Source of the DNA: Tardiphaga sp.
GTDB taxonomy: Bacteria; Pseudomonadota; Alphaproteobacteria; Rhizobiales; Xanthobacteraceae
Length of the DNA stretch: 64,000 nt
Assembly (NCBI RefSeq): GCF_028290495.1
Contig: NZ_JAQGJT010000015.1
Location: 1-64,000 of the forward strand
Reading direction: 5' to 3'
This document shows, one piece after another, positions 42,478 to 51,050 of the stretch. Numbering within the stretch: position 1 is the stretch's first letter; every line of letters starts with the position of its first letter. The translations under genes were made by a program, and so were the position numbers. The notes under the pieces were generated by a model. It was not told the DNA's origin, made no database searches, and saw only the letters and a program-made list of their open reading frames with translations.

Positions 42478-42909
42478 GTGTCCCACAATCACGACCTCGA
42501 AGAGAGCCTCGCGCTGCGTCCGAAATTCGACGCGGCCGGCCTCGTCACCTGCGTCGCCACCGACGCCGGCAACGGCGACGTGCTGATGGTCGCGCATATG
42601 AACGAAGAGGCGATCCGCAAGACCATCGAGACCGGCGACGCCTGGTACTACAGCCGCTCGCGCCAGGCGCTGTGGCGCAAGGGCGAGAGCTCCGGCAAGG
42701 TGCAGCGCGTGGTCGAGATGCGGATGGACTGCGATCAGGACGCGATCTGGATTCGCGTCGAGCAGCAAGGTGGTGCGGCCTGCCACACCGGCCGCCGTTC
42801 CTGCTTCTACCGCGCGATCACCAAAGGCGAAGACGGCGCAGCGAAGGTCACGTTCGTCGATGCGGAAAAATTGTTCGATCCGGCCGAAGTGTATCGTCGG
42901 GGTTCGTGA
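42478..42909 (+). CDS. hisI: Phosphoribosyl-AMP cyclohydrolase
   Basis: This 143-aa enzyme opens the purine ring of PR-AMP in histidine synthesis. The conserved blocks are VLMVAHMNEEAIRKTIETG, AWYYSRSRQALWRKGESSG, MDCDQDA and GAACHTGRRSCFYR, giving the Mg/Zn-binding aspartates and cysteines. It is the monofunctional form, without the HisE domain. The start is GTG 42478. It follows folE on the same strand. Confidence 0.95.
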   Translation: MSHNHDLEESLALRPKFDAAGLVTCVATDAGNGDVLMVAHMNEEAIRKTIETGDAWYYSRSRQALWRKGESSGKVQRVVEMRMDCDQDAIWIRVEQQGGAACHTGRRSCFYRAITKGEDGAAKVTFVDAEKLFDPAEVYRRGS

Positions 42910-42998
42910 CGTTTCATTGCTGTTAACCAGCCATTAACCACGTTGGCGCGATGGTGGCCGCAGCTTGATGCCGCTGACGGCGCCCGGGGCAGCACGAC

Positions 42999-44033
42999 AT
43001 GGCGGTCGAATCGACCAGCATTACAACAGCAATTGAAGCGACGCGCAGCCGGGTCACCGGCGCGATCAAGAACGCTGCCGCGACCACCGGCACCAGCTTC
43101 GAATATCTGCTGTCCACCGCCAAGATGGAATCCAACCTCAATCCGCAGGCGACGGCCTCGACGTCCTCCGCCAAGGGCCTGTTCCAGTTCATCGACCAGA
43201 CCTGGCTCGGGACCGTCAAGGAAGCGGGCTCCCAGCTTGGCTACGGCAAATTTTCCGACGCCATCAGCAAGTCCGATTCCGGCAGCTACTCGGTCAACGA
43301 CCCCTCTGCCAAGGAAGAGATCCTGAAGTTGCGCGACGACCCCGTCGCGAGTTCGGCGATGGCCGGCGTGCTGACGCAGTCCAACAGCTTCAAGCTGACC
43401 GGCGCGATCGGCCGCCGCCCGACCGACGCCGAACTCTACATGGCGCATTTCATGGGCGTCGGCGGCGCCACCAAGCTGATCACGTCAGCCGAAAACAACC
43501 CGACCGCTTCGGGCGCCGCGCTGTTTCCGAATGCCGCGGCGGCCAACCAGTCGATCTTCTACGATCAGGGCGGTCGCGCGCGCAGCGTCGCCGATGTCTA
43601 TTCGGTGCTCTCGACGCGCTATGCCGCAGCCGCCAGTTCGCCGGCGACCCGCACGGCGCTCGGCACCGAGGGCGTCACCGGCAGCGCTACGGCCGTCGGT
43701 AGCGCGATGGCGACCGCCGCCCCGCCGATCGACAACGCGGCCTACCTCTCCAGCTTCCCCGATGTCCGCAACGCGCAAGTGGCGAGTTTCGCGCCGGATG
43801 CTTCCACGACAACGACCACCGCCAAGCAGGATGGCCCGATCTTCCGCACGCTGTTTCAGGCCGGCGATCGCTCGCAGCCGATCTCCACAGCCGTGCAGGA
43901 ATTGTGGGGCAACAACGGTTCGCTGACCTCGGTCGGCTCGCCGACCTCCGTGTCGCTGCCGAAAGCGCCGGAAGTCGGCACGCCGCGTCCGCTCGATCTG
44001 TTCAGCGATCGCTCGGGCACGTTCAGCAACTAA
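42999..44033 (+). CDS. Lytic transglycosylase-like SLT domain protein
   Basis: This 344-aa protein has an N-terminal SLT region: FEYLLSTAKMESNLNPQA with the catalytic Glu in KMES, then SAKGLFQFIDQTW and ELYMAHFMGVGGATKL. The C-terminal half is low-complexity, rich in Ala/Ser/Thr. No cleavable signal is evident. It resembles rhizobial flagellar or secretion-associated peptidoglycan hydrolases that travel by a specialised exporter. The exact partner is not shown here. Confidence 0.87.
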   Translation: MAVESTSITTAIEATRSRVTGAIKNAAATTGTSFEYLLSTAKMESNLNPQATASTSSAKGLFQFIDQTWLGTVKEAGSQLGYGKFSDAISKSDSGSYSVNDPSAKEEILKLRDDPVASSAMAGVLTQSNSFKLTGAIGRRPTDAELYMAHFMGVGGATKLITSAENNPTASGAALFPNAAAANQSIFYDQGGRARSVADVYSVLSTRYAAAASSPATRTALGTEGVTGSATAVGSAMATAAPPIDNAAYLSSFPDVRNAQVASFAPDASTTTTTAKQDGPIFRTLFQAGDRSQPISTAVQELWGNNGSLTSVGSPTSVSLPKAPEVGTPRPLDLFSDRSGTFSN

Positions 44034-44048
44034 CGACATCGTGTGATC

Positions 44049-44158
44049 GTAGCCCTGATGAGCGAAGCGATATCCGGGTTTTGATATCACCACTCTAAAT
44101 CGTGTCCGCGCGATTGCCCTGTGTCCTTCCCGGATATCGCTTCGCTCAACCGGGCTAC
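44049..44158. repeat. Long palindromic interspersed repeat (family B)
   Basis: The left arm (44049-44078, gtagccc then gcgaagcgatatccggg) and the right arm (44129-44158) are complementary with a few mismatches. The centre is about 50 bp. The core gcgaagcgatatccggg and its complement are perfect. It is different in sequence from the repeat at 33136 and resembles a family common in these genomes. Confidence 0.75.
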
Positions 44159-44311
44159 ACATCCCCGCAATCCAACCATCGGGGCATCCTTAACAAAACC
44201 TCAACAAACGCAGGCGTTTATGGTGAACCCTTTGTTAAGTGACGTGGTTTATTTTGTCTGACAGTGGCATCGCGTTCCGGTGTCGAACGCGTTGCGTAAG
44301 CCGGCAGGACC

Positions 44312-45487
44312 ATGATCGTTCGGCAGTTCATCAGTTGGGTTCGTACCGCTCCCGCCAGCGACCGCGCGGAAGCGACGCGCTCCCTCGCACGGGCCTGGAT
44401 CTTCTCCGATCTGTCGGAGGACGACCGAGCCGCCGCCGAAGGCGCGCTGTTGATGCTGCTCGACGATCCCTCGCCGCTGGTGCGGCAGGCGATGTCCGAA
44501 GTGTTCGCCCGCGCGCCGTCGGCGCCCGCTTCCATCGTGCAGGCGCTGTCGGTCGACCAGTCCTGCGTGGCGCTTCCGGTTCTCGAACATTCCCCGCTGC
44601 TGATCGACGCCGATCTGGTCGACATCGTCGCCACCGGCGACAGCGAATTGCAATGCGCCGTGGCGCGCCGCGTCACGCTTCCCGCATCGGTCTGCGCGGC
44701 AATCGCCGAAGTCGGCTCTGCCGCTGCAGCACTGGAGCTGATCGAAAATCCCTACGCCGAGATGGCGGCGTTTTCCTGGGACCGCATCGTCGAGCGTCAC
44801 GGCCATCTCGCCGCGATCCGCGAATCCATGCTGGTGCTGGAAGACCTGCCGGCGGCTACGCGGCTGGCGCTGGTCGCCAAGCTTTCCGAAACGCTGACTC
44901 GCTTCGTGGTGGCGCGCAACTGGCTGTCCGCCGACCGCGCAGGCCGCGTCGCGGACGAGGCGATGGCGCGATCCACGGTCAACATCGCCTCGCGCTCGCG
45001 CGGCGACGAGATGCGCGACCTCGTGCGTCATCTGCGCCAGGCCGGCCAGCTTACCGTGGGGCTGATCCTGCGCGCGCTGTTGTCCGGCAATATGGATCTG
45101 TTCGAGCAGGCGCTGGCGGAATTGTCCGGCGTGCCGCTCGGCCGTGTCTCCGGTATCGTCTATGACGGCCCGAGCAGCAGCCTGAACGCGCTTCTGGCGC
45201 GCGCCGGCCTGCCGGAATCGACATATCCTGCGTTCCGCGCCGCCCTGGAAGCGCGCAATGAAGTTGGCTTCATCAGCAGCGTCGGCGGCGCGGTCCGGCT
45301 GCGTCGCCGCATGGTCGAGCGGGTGCTGACGATCTGCGAGACGGACGAGGCGGCCTCCGAGCCGCTGCTGATCCTGCTACGCCGCTTCGCCACCGAATCC
45401 GCGCGCGAGGAAGCCCGCGTATTCTGCGACGAGTTGGCGATGGAACTGGCGATGGCGCCATTCCACCGCGAGCTGATGGCGGCGTAG
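44312..45487 (+). CDS. DUF2336 domain-containing protein
   Basis: This 391-aa, largely helical protein begins MIVRQFISWVRTAPASDRAE. The DUF2336 pattern is seen in the repeated helical pairs (LLDDPSPLVRQAMSEVFA and later RAFIDE-like segments). It looks like a HEAT-type superhelix. The family is confined mostly to alphaproteobacteria; a role in flagellar or cell-cycle signalling has been suggested. It is divergent-free and stands next to the Hpt/CheY pair. Confidence 0.82.
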   Translation: MIVRQFISWVRTAPASDRAEATRSLARAWIFSDLSEDDRAAAEGALLMLLDDPSPLVRQAMSEVFARAPSAPASIVQALSVDQSCVALPVLEHSPLLIDADLVDIVATGDSELQCAVARRVTLPASVCAAIAEVGSAAAALELIENPYAEMAAFSWDRIVERHGHLAAIRESMLVLEDLPAATRLALVAKLSETLTRFVVARNWLSADRAGRVADEAMARSTVNIASRSRGDEMRDLVRHLRQAGQLTVGLILRALLSGNMDLFEQALAELSGVPLGRVSGIVYDGPSSSLNALLARAGLPESTYPAFRAALEARNEVGFISSVGGAVRLRRRMVERVLTICETDEAASEPLLILLRRFATESAREEARVFCDELAMELAMAPFHRELMAA

Positions 45488-45593
45488 GCTTTCACGACGA
45501 CCAGCCCGGCACAGCCATTTCGCGACTGCTCACGCCCTCAGGCGCGCCGATTGGCCCGCATGGGCATGACAACTCTATGAAGTTTGAAGAGGA

Positions 45594-46199
45594 CTAATCC
45601 GCCGGCACGAGGCTCGGAGCGGCGATCGCTTCCAGGTGATCCGGGCGATCCTTGTTCACATGCATCAGATACTCGTCCGCGACATTGCGCAGCTTGTGGC
45701 TGAGCGCGGTGGCGACGCCGGCTTTCTCGATGGTGTTGTGCTCGCGCACGATCGCCTGGATGGCGTCGATGTGGTGCCGGATCAATTCGGCCGGCACCAG
45801 GTCGAGATCGGGGGCGTGCTCGATGATCCGGCACAGGCTTTCGGCCGCGGCCCCTGCGGTCGGGAAGCCGAAGGTCGAGGCGTCGCCCTTGATGTCGTGT
45901 GCTGCGCGAAACAGCTCGTCGCGGGTCTGCGCCGTGAAGCCGTCGCGGACCACCGCTTCATGCGCTTCGGCGAGGCGGTCGCATTCGCTGCGCATCCAGG
46001 TCTTGAACTCGCCGGACAATCCTGCCAGCGCCTGTTCGGCGCGCGCGACGGGGTCGTCGAGTTCGCGGTCCACGACGCGACGGATGGCGCGGCGCAAGCT
46101 GTTCGGCGGCGTGATAATGTGATGATCGGCAAAGGCCTCGACCTTCGGCGCCTGCGTTTTGTCCCGCGACATCTTCAGCTTCTCCAGCGAGGCCCGCAT
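45594..46199 (-). CDS. Hpt-domain phosphotransfer protein
   Basis: This 201-aa protein carries an Hpt motif FRAAHDIKGDASTFGF with the phospho-accepting His101, about 100 residues from an otherwise variable N-terminus. The C-terminal part is helical (IRHHIDAIQAIVREHNT). It starts at ATG 46199, which shares its A with the TGA of the response regulator, so the two are co-translated. It probably shuttles phosphate between a kinase and that receiver protein. Confidence 0.88.
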   Translation of the reverse strand: MRASLEKLKMSRDKTQAPKVEAFADHHIITPPNSLRRAIRRVVDRELDDPVARAEQALAGLSGEFKTWMRSECDRLAEAHEAVVRDGFTAQTRDELFRAAHDIKGDASTFGFPTAGAAAESLCRIIEHAPDLDLVPAELIRHHIDAIQAIVREHNTIEKAGVATALSHKLRNVADEYLMHVNKDRPDHLEAIAAPSLVPAD

Positions 46200-46744
46200 C
46201 AGCTGGCCACGCGCGCTTTATCCATCAGCGACGGCTGCTGCAGCACTTCGGCCTCGCCGCCATTGCGGCGCTCCGGACCGATATAGGCGACGGTGGTGTT
46301 GCGGCGGCGATCCGGCCCGAAATAGTTCTTGGTCTTGATGAAGGGGCGGGGATGCGCGACCACACTCATGATGCGCAGATAGAGGCCCTTGGCCGAAATC
46401 GGCTTGGCGAGAAATTCGGTGACCCCGGCATCGCGCGCGACCGTGACACGGCGCTTCTCGGAATGTCCGGTCAGCATGATGATCGGCGCATAGGGGTTGC
46501 CCTTGGATTCCGGCTGCCGGATCATCTGCGCCAGTTCGAGTCCGTCGAAGATCGGCATCGACCAGTCGGTGATGACAATGTCGGGGGCGTAGTGGCTGTA
46601 CATTTCCAGCGCGGTGGCGCCGTCCTCGGCCTCGTAGACTTCGCGCGCGCCGAACGAATGCAACAGCGTACGCAGAATCCGACGCATGTGCGGATTGTCG
46701 TCGCAGACAAGGAAGCGCAGCTTGTTGAAGTCGATGCGAAACAT
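46199..46744 (-). CDS. CheY-like response regulator
   Basis: This 181-aa protein has a receiver domain with D15/D16 (VCDDNPHM), phospho-acceptor Asp60 in VITDWSMP, Thr92 in MLTGHS and Lys114 in LAKPIS. A C-terminal tail of about 60 residues contains GPDRRRN and GPERRNGG, two similar GP-(D/E)-RR segments that resemble tails seen in rhizobial single-domain regulators. No DNA-binding domain is present. The coupled gene encodes its likely Hpt partner. Confidence 0.9.
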   Translation of the reverse strand: MFRIDFNKLRFLVCDDNPHMRRILRTLLHSFGAREVYEAEDGATALEMYSHYAPDIVITDWSMPIFDGLELAQMIRQPESKGNPYAPIIMLTGHSEKRRVTVARDAGVTEFLAKPISAKGLYLRIMSVVAHPRPFIKTKNYFGPDRRRNTTVAYIGPERRNGGEAEVLQQPSLMDKARVAS

Positions 46745-46832
46745 GATGCGGCCAGACGGAGCGAAGGCTGGTATACCTGTCGTTAACTATATGCCGCCGT
46801 GCTTAACGAATGGTTGAAGGCGCCGTTGCCCC

Positions 46833-47612
46833 TCAATATCCGAACTGTTCGCTCAGGATCCGTTCCTCGAGGCTGTGTCCGGGGTCGAACAGCATGCGCA
46901 TCGAGATGGTCTTGTCGGAGATGATCTCGACGCGGCGGACGTCGCGGGCCTCGTCATGGTCGGCGACGGCGGCTACCGGGCGCTTGTCGCCTTCGAGCAC
47001 CTCGATCACCACGAAGGCGGTGTTCGGCAGCAGCGCGCCGCGCCAGCGCCGCGGCCGGAACGCGCTGATCGGCGTCAGCGCCAGCAAAGCGGCGTTGATC
47101 GGCAGGATCGGTCCCTGTGCGGAGAGGTTATAGGCGGTGGAGCCGGCCGGCGTTGCCACCATGATGCCGTCGGCGATCAGCTCCGACATCCGCTCGCGCT
47201 CGTCGATCAGGATGCGCAACCGTGCCGCCTGGTGGGTCTGGCGAAACAGCGAGACCTCGTTGATGGCGTGGTGGACGTGGACCTCGCCATGCACGTCGGT
47301 GGCGCGCATCAGGAGCGGATGGATCACGGTGTCGCGCGAGGCATCGAGACGGGAGTGCAGGTCAACCGTGCTGAACTCGTTCATCAGGAAGCCAACGGTG
47401 CCGCGGTGCATGCCGTAGATCGGAATATCCGTGCGCATGTAGTCGTGCAGCGTCTTCAGCATCAGCCCGTCGCCGCCAAGCGCCACGATGACGTCGGCGT
47501 TGTCGGGCTCGGCATTGCCGTATCGCGCGGCAAGCTGCGCCAGCGCGTCCTGCGCCTCGGCGCTGGGGCCGGCGACAAAGGAGATCCGGTCGTGTCGGGC
47601 AGGCGGGGTCAT
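46833..47612 (-). CDS. nadK: NAD kinase
   Basis: This 259-aa enzyme phosphorylates NAD to NADP. It has the GGDG motif (G46-G49 in [10 protein letters not shown]), the [13 protein letters not shown] block, the NE motif in HAINEVSLF (N118-E119), and [17 protein letters not shown]. The short form with no N-terminal extension is usual for alphaproteobacteria. It lies about 90 bp upstream of the CheY/Hpt pair in the same direction. Confidence 0.95.
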   Translation of the reverse strand: MTPPARHDRISFVAGPSAEAQDALAQLAARYGNAEPDNADVIVALGGDGLMLKTLHDYMRTDIPIYGMHRGTVGFLMNEFSTVDLHSRLDASRDTVIHPLLMRATDVHGEVHVHHAINEVSLFRQTHQAARLRILIDERERMSELIADGIMVATPAGSTAYNLSAQGPILPINAALLALTPISAFRPRRWRGALLPNTAFVVIEVLEGDKRPVAAVADHDEARDVRRVEIISDKTISMRMLFDPGHSLEERILSEQFGY

Positions 47613-47742
47613 GAATCGCGGGCCTCTGCGGCAGCTCGTGCACCGGGACGATGGCGCGGGCGTCGTCTAGCGGCGTTACCGGTACTTGTCGAGCCGAGCT
47701 TAGCAGTTCTGTGGGATGGGTGGACGGGGGAGCCCCGCATCG

Positions 47743-49131
47743 TTAACGGGGCGACCGGCGCCGGGCTGCTCCGTATTTGCGCTCCAGCACCGCTGTAACC
47801 GCCTTCTCCGACTGCAGTTTGCTACCGGCGAGCCAGACCTCGGTGACCTTGCCGGCCGGACTTCGCACCCGCCGGACCGCCTCGCCATAGCTGGCATAGC
47901 CCGCCGCGGCGGAAATCACGCCCTTGTCCCGGCCGCTCACCGTGAGTTCGGCGGCGTCCATGAAGGGATTGAGCGCCTGCGGCAGCGCGACCAGCACCCG
48001 GTCGCCGATCGGCACGAGATCGAAGGCGCTCCATGACGTCCACCAGCGTCCGGTCCAGTCGCGGACCCGTCGCTGTGGCGCGCCGTGCGTCGCAAAGGCG
48101 CGCAGGATATGCATCGCGCCATCGACCCAGAACCCGGCCAGCCCGTCGCTGGCATTGGTGAAGATGCTGATGGTTAGGTCGCAGGCGGGAATGACGGCGG
48201 TGCGCGAGATATAACCGTGCAGTCCGCCGGTGTGACCGAACCAGTCCCAGCCCGCTGTGGTGCCGCTCATGATGCCCAGACCGTAATAGCTCTCGATGGC
48301 GGCATGCGGATTGCGCCACAGCCGCCGCGTCATCTCGCGGCGACTGGCGGCTGACAGCACGCTGCGTTTGGCGTTGGGCGCCAGTTGCGCGAAGAATCGC
48401 GCGACGTCCGCGGCGGTGCTGACAAATCCCGCTGCGGCCGTCAGGGCGTTGCACGCCGTTTCGCCGGGAATGACGAGGCGGCGGTCGAGCGGCAGCCGCG
48501 GCGTATGGCCCTGTGCGAATGGAGTCGCCTTCGCCAGCGGCATGTCGGGCGCGGTGTCGCGCAATACCACGGCATCGACGATCTCGCGTTGGATCCAGCT
48601 GCGATAGGGTTCGCCGGTGACCGTCTCGATGACCAGCCCGAGCAAACCAAAGCCGTGGTTGGAATACTTCAGCCGCGAGCCGGGCTCGATGGCGAGCGGC
48701 GAACGCAGATCGGCGAGCAGTTCAGTTGTGTTCAGATAGGCGCGGCTGTCGATGAATTGCCCGGCGTCGGCGCCGTCGCGCGTGAGGCCAGCGCTGTGCG
48801 ACAGGATCTGCGCGAGGGTGGTCGCTGCGACTTGCGGGTGCAGGCCCTTCACATACTGGCCGACGGGATCGTCGAGCCGCAATTTGCCGTGTTCGCGCAG
48901 CTTCATCAGGCCGGCGGCGGTGAAGCTCTTGGAATGCGATGCGATCCGGAAGCGATGGCGCGGTGTCAGTCTTTCGCCGGTCGCAAGATTGGCGTGGCCG
49001 AACGCATATTCCGTGACGATCTCGCCGCGATGCGCGATTGCGACCAGAGCGCCGGGCTGCTGCGACGTGCGCATCTGAAATTCGAGCCAGCTCTCGACGT
49101 AGTCGAGCGCTGGTTTCATCCAGCGATCCAT
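47743..49131 (-). CDS. Serine hydrolase of the beta-lactamase (class C/esterase) family
   Basis: This 462-aa protein has the SxxK motif S65-HSK (IASHSKSFTAAG), the YxN motif Y156-SN (LKYSNHGFG), and an HTGG motif (GHTGGLHGY) equivalent to KTG. The length exceeds class C beta-lactamases, with an added C-terminal domain of about 100 residues (WTSWSAFDLVPIGDRV). No signal peptide is seen, so an intracellular esterase or peptidase is more likely than drug resistance. Confidence 0.9.
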   Translation of the reverse strand: MDRWMKPALDYVESWLEFQMRTSQQPGALVAIAHRGEIVTEYAFGHANLATGERLTPRHRFRIASHSKSFTAAGLMKLREHGKLRLDDPVGQYVKGLHPQVAATTLAQILSHSAGLTRDGADAGQFIDSRAYLNTTELLADLRSPLAIEPGSRLKYSNHGFGLLGLVIETVTGEPYRSWIQREIVDAVVLRDTAPDMPLAKATPFAQGHTPRLPLDRRLVIPGETACNALTAAAGFVSTAADVARFFAQLAPNAKRSVLSAASRREMTRRLWRNPHAAIESYYGLGIMSGTTAGWDWFGHTGGLHGYISRTAVIPACDLTISIFTNASDGLAGFWVDGAMHILRAFATHGAPQRRVRDWTGRWWTSWSAFDLVPIGDRVLVALPQALNPFMDAAELTVSGRDKGVISAAAGYASYGEAVRRVRSPAGKVTEVWLAGSKLQSEKAVTAVLERKYGAARRRSPR

Positions 49132-49197
49132 CGGGTGTCACTCCATCAGTCGGGAAACCGCTATCGGGCAGGTCGCGGCGGGGATCTTGCAGGCAAT

Positions 49198-49229
49198 AAA
49201 AAACCGGCGCGTCCAAGGATGCGCCGGTT
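49198..49229 (-). terminator. Rho-independent terminator of the TPR gene
   Basis: On the minus strand, arms aaccggcgc and gcgccggtt enclose a 10-base loop and run directly into a T-tract of at least six. It lies 19 bp beyond the stop of the gene ending at 49248. Confidence 0.88.
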
Positions 49230-49247
49230 CCATGCGGGTTGCAACGA

Positions 49248-49799
49248 TCAGTAGGTCAGGCCCGTGCCGGGCGGCTTTTCCAGTGCGGCCGACAGTGACT
49301 TGTACTCCGGCGAATCCTTGCCGGCGAGCGCGGCGATTCTGTTGAGGTGATATTGCGCCTGGTCGCGGTTGCCCTGTTCGACCTGCCACAGTCCGTAATA
49401 CTGCCAGGTGCGGACATGGGCGGGATCGGCCTTCAGCGCGCGCTCGTACCAGATCTGCGAGACCTTGTAGTCGCCGAGCTTGCGATAGGAATAGCCGATC
49501 AGGTTGGCGACGTCGGCGCGCTCGTCATGGCCGAGCGCCTTGAGCTGCGCGATCGCGGTGGCGTAGTCGTTTCTGTCGTAGACCGTGGCGTAGGCGGCAC
49601 GGTAGCCGTTGAGGAAGGCGGTATCCTCAAGGCGCGGGCTGTTCTCGGCGCCTTTCTTCTTGTCCTTGGTCTTGCCGTCGGAAGCCGGCGGCGAGGAGGG
49701 CGTGTCGCCGCCCGCGGCGAACACCGTGGACAAAGGCGCTGCCACCACCGCCAACGAAAACATTGCCAGCGTCGTCAGCTTGATCACAGTTCGGGTCAT
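49248..49799 (-). CDS. Exported TPR-repeat protein
   Basis: This 183-aa protein starts at ATG 49799 (MTRTVIKLTTLAMFSLAVV) with a signal peptide ending near STVFAAGG. A Lys-rich linker leads to two or three TPR-like repeats: VANLIGYSYRKLGDYKVSQIWYERALKADPAH, then the next at TWQYYGLWQVEQGNRDQAQYHL. Such periplasmic mini-TPRs act as adaptors; the partner is unknown. A terminator follows at 49198. Confidence 0.85.
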   Translation of the reverse strand: MTRTVIKLTTLAMFSLAVVAAPLSTVFAAGGDTPSSPPASDGKTKDKKKGAENSPRLEDTAFLNGYRAAYATVYDRNDYATAIAQLKALGHDERADVANLIGYSYRKLGDYKVSQIWYERALKADPAHVRTWQYYGLWQVEQGNRDQAQYHLNRIAALAGKDSPEYKSLSAALEKPPGTGLTY

Positions 49800-50039
49800 G
49801 CAAGCGCTCCCTGTTTCCCAGCGGCAATAGTCTGCCACGAAAGCCTTGGGTTGAAAACACCGGTAGCGACCCATCATTCCCGGCCATTCACCGGCAGGTG
49901 ACGAAGATGTCATGCAGATGAACGAAGTCCGACTGGCGCCTTCAGAACCGGTTCAGCTCGCGTTCCCTAGGGTGGGGGCATGAAGAAACGCCCGGCCAGC
50001 CCGACCGGTCAGCTTCGTGATCTTGCACAGGAGACGACC

Positions 50040-50339
50040 ATGCTGAAGAAATTGTCCGCCGCTCTGATCGTCGCGTCGATGTTGGCCGCCCCCGCGATGG
50101 CCGCCGGAATCGAGAAGACCGCGCCGGCGCCGATCACCAAGCCGGTGGCATCGGTGGATGCCAAGGTGGGTGCCAAGGCGCAGGCCAAGCCGGCGCTGCT
50201 GAACGCCAATGCGAAGATGGCACGTCATCATCACCGCCACGTCCGGCACCATCACCGCTTCCACAAGAAGATGGGGATGCACAAGACGTTCAAGCACACC
50301 GCCATCAAGTCGACGGTCACGCATTCCCGGCACGGCTGA
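50040..50339 (+). CDS. Small histidine-rich exported protein
   Basis: This 99-aa protein starts at ATG 50040 with GGAGACGACC upstream. The signal peptide is LKKLSAALIVASMLAAPAMA. The mature part has an Ala/Lys/Pro segment and a striking C-terminal His/Lys cluster (ARHHHRHVRHHHRFHKK). The histidines suggest metal buffering in the periplasm. Similar His-rich small proteins are frequent in Bradyrhizobium, but none is functionally defined to my knowledge. Confidence 0.82.
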   Translation: MLKKLSAALIVASMLAAPAMAAGIEKTAPAPITKPVASVDAKVGAKAQAKPALLNANAKMARHHHRHVRHHHRFHKKMGMHKTFKHTAIKSTVTHSRHG

Positions 50340-50366
50340 GCCAGCCGCCACCGTTAACGCCGACAT

Positions 50367-50404
50367 CCGGCCCGCTGCCCTTGTGACGCAAGGGGGCGGG
50401 CCGG
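50367..50404 (+). terminator. GC-rich hairpin after the His-rich gene
   Basis: Arms ccggcccgc (50367-50375) and gcgggccgg (50396-50404) pair perfectly. An inner stem cccttg/caaggg flanks a 5-base loop. It lies 28 bp after the stop. No T-run follows. Confidence 0.55.
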
Positions 50405-50489
50405 CTCCGTATTGCGTGGAGGTAACCGAGTTGCGAATTCCATTTCGCCGCCCGAACGTTTAGGGAAGGGCGGGGCCATCGGGCACGGG

Positions 50490-50924
50490 ATGATGGATAG
50501 GCATTTGCAGAAATCAACGAGACGCGCGGCAATCCTGCTGCTGCCCTTGTGGCTGGCGGCCTGCGGCGGCGGGCCGAGCGGCGGCATCAGCTTCACCGAC
50601 GACCAGGGCGTCGCCAATCAGCCGTTTCCGGCCAATTACAAGACCGACCTGCTGGCGTTCCTGCGCGCCTATCTCAACGATCCCGTCGGCGTGCGCGACG
50701 CGTCGATGGCGCAGCCGGTGCAACGCACCGTCGGCGGACGTCTGCGCTATGTTAGCTGCGTGCGCTATACGGCGAAGGACCGCGACGGCAAATATCTCGC
50801 GCCGAAAGAGCTCGCCGTGAGCTATGTCGACATGAGGCTCGACCGTGTCGTCGAGGACACCGCGGAGGCCTGCGCCGGCGCCAGCTACGCGCCGTTTCCC
50901 GAGATGGAAAAGATGGCGCGGTAG
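50490..50924 (+). CDS. Putative lipoprotein
   Basis: This 144-aa protein starts at ATG 50490 (or ATG 50493). A lipoprotein signal ends in LAACGGG, with the lipobox cysteine near residue 25. The mature domain contains FPANYKTDLLAFLRAYLNDPV, a conserved-looking segment, and two further cysteines (YVSCVRY, AEACAGA) that could form a disulfide. No family is recognised. It is probably anchored in the inner leaflet of the outer membrane. Confidence 0.8.
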   Translation: MMDRHLQKSTRRAAILLLPLWLAACGGGPSGGISFTDDQGVANQPFPANYKTDLLAFLRAYLNDPVGVRDASMAQPVQRTVGGRLRYVSCVRYTAKDRDGKYLAPKELAVSYVDMRLDRVVEDTAEACAGASYAPFPEMEKMAR

Positions 50925-50928
50925 CCTC

Positions 50929-51042
50929 CGTCATTGCAGGGAGCCCTTGCGACGAAGCAATCCAGTTCTTCACCTGTGGCTTCTGGATCGCTTCGCTCCG
51001 AACCTGCTGGGCAAGCCAAGCCGGTTCGGGCTCGCAATGACG
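50929..51042. repeat. Long palindromic interspersed repeat (family C)
   Basis: The arms cgtcattgc and gcaatgacg are at the ends. Inside, gcgacgaagcaatccag is matched imperfectly by ctggatcgcttcgctc. The whole is an imperfect 114-bp palindrome. It differs from those at 33136 and 44049 and lies between a plus-strand and a minus-strand gene. Confidence 0.7.
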
Positions 51043-51050
51043 ACGTTAAG

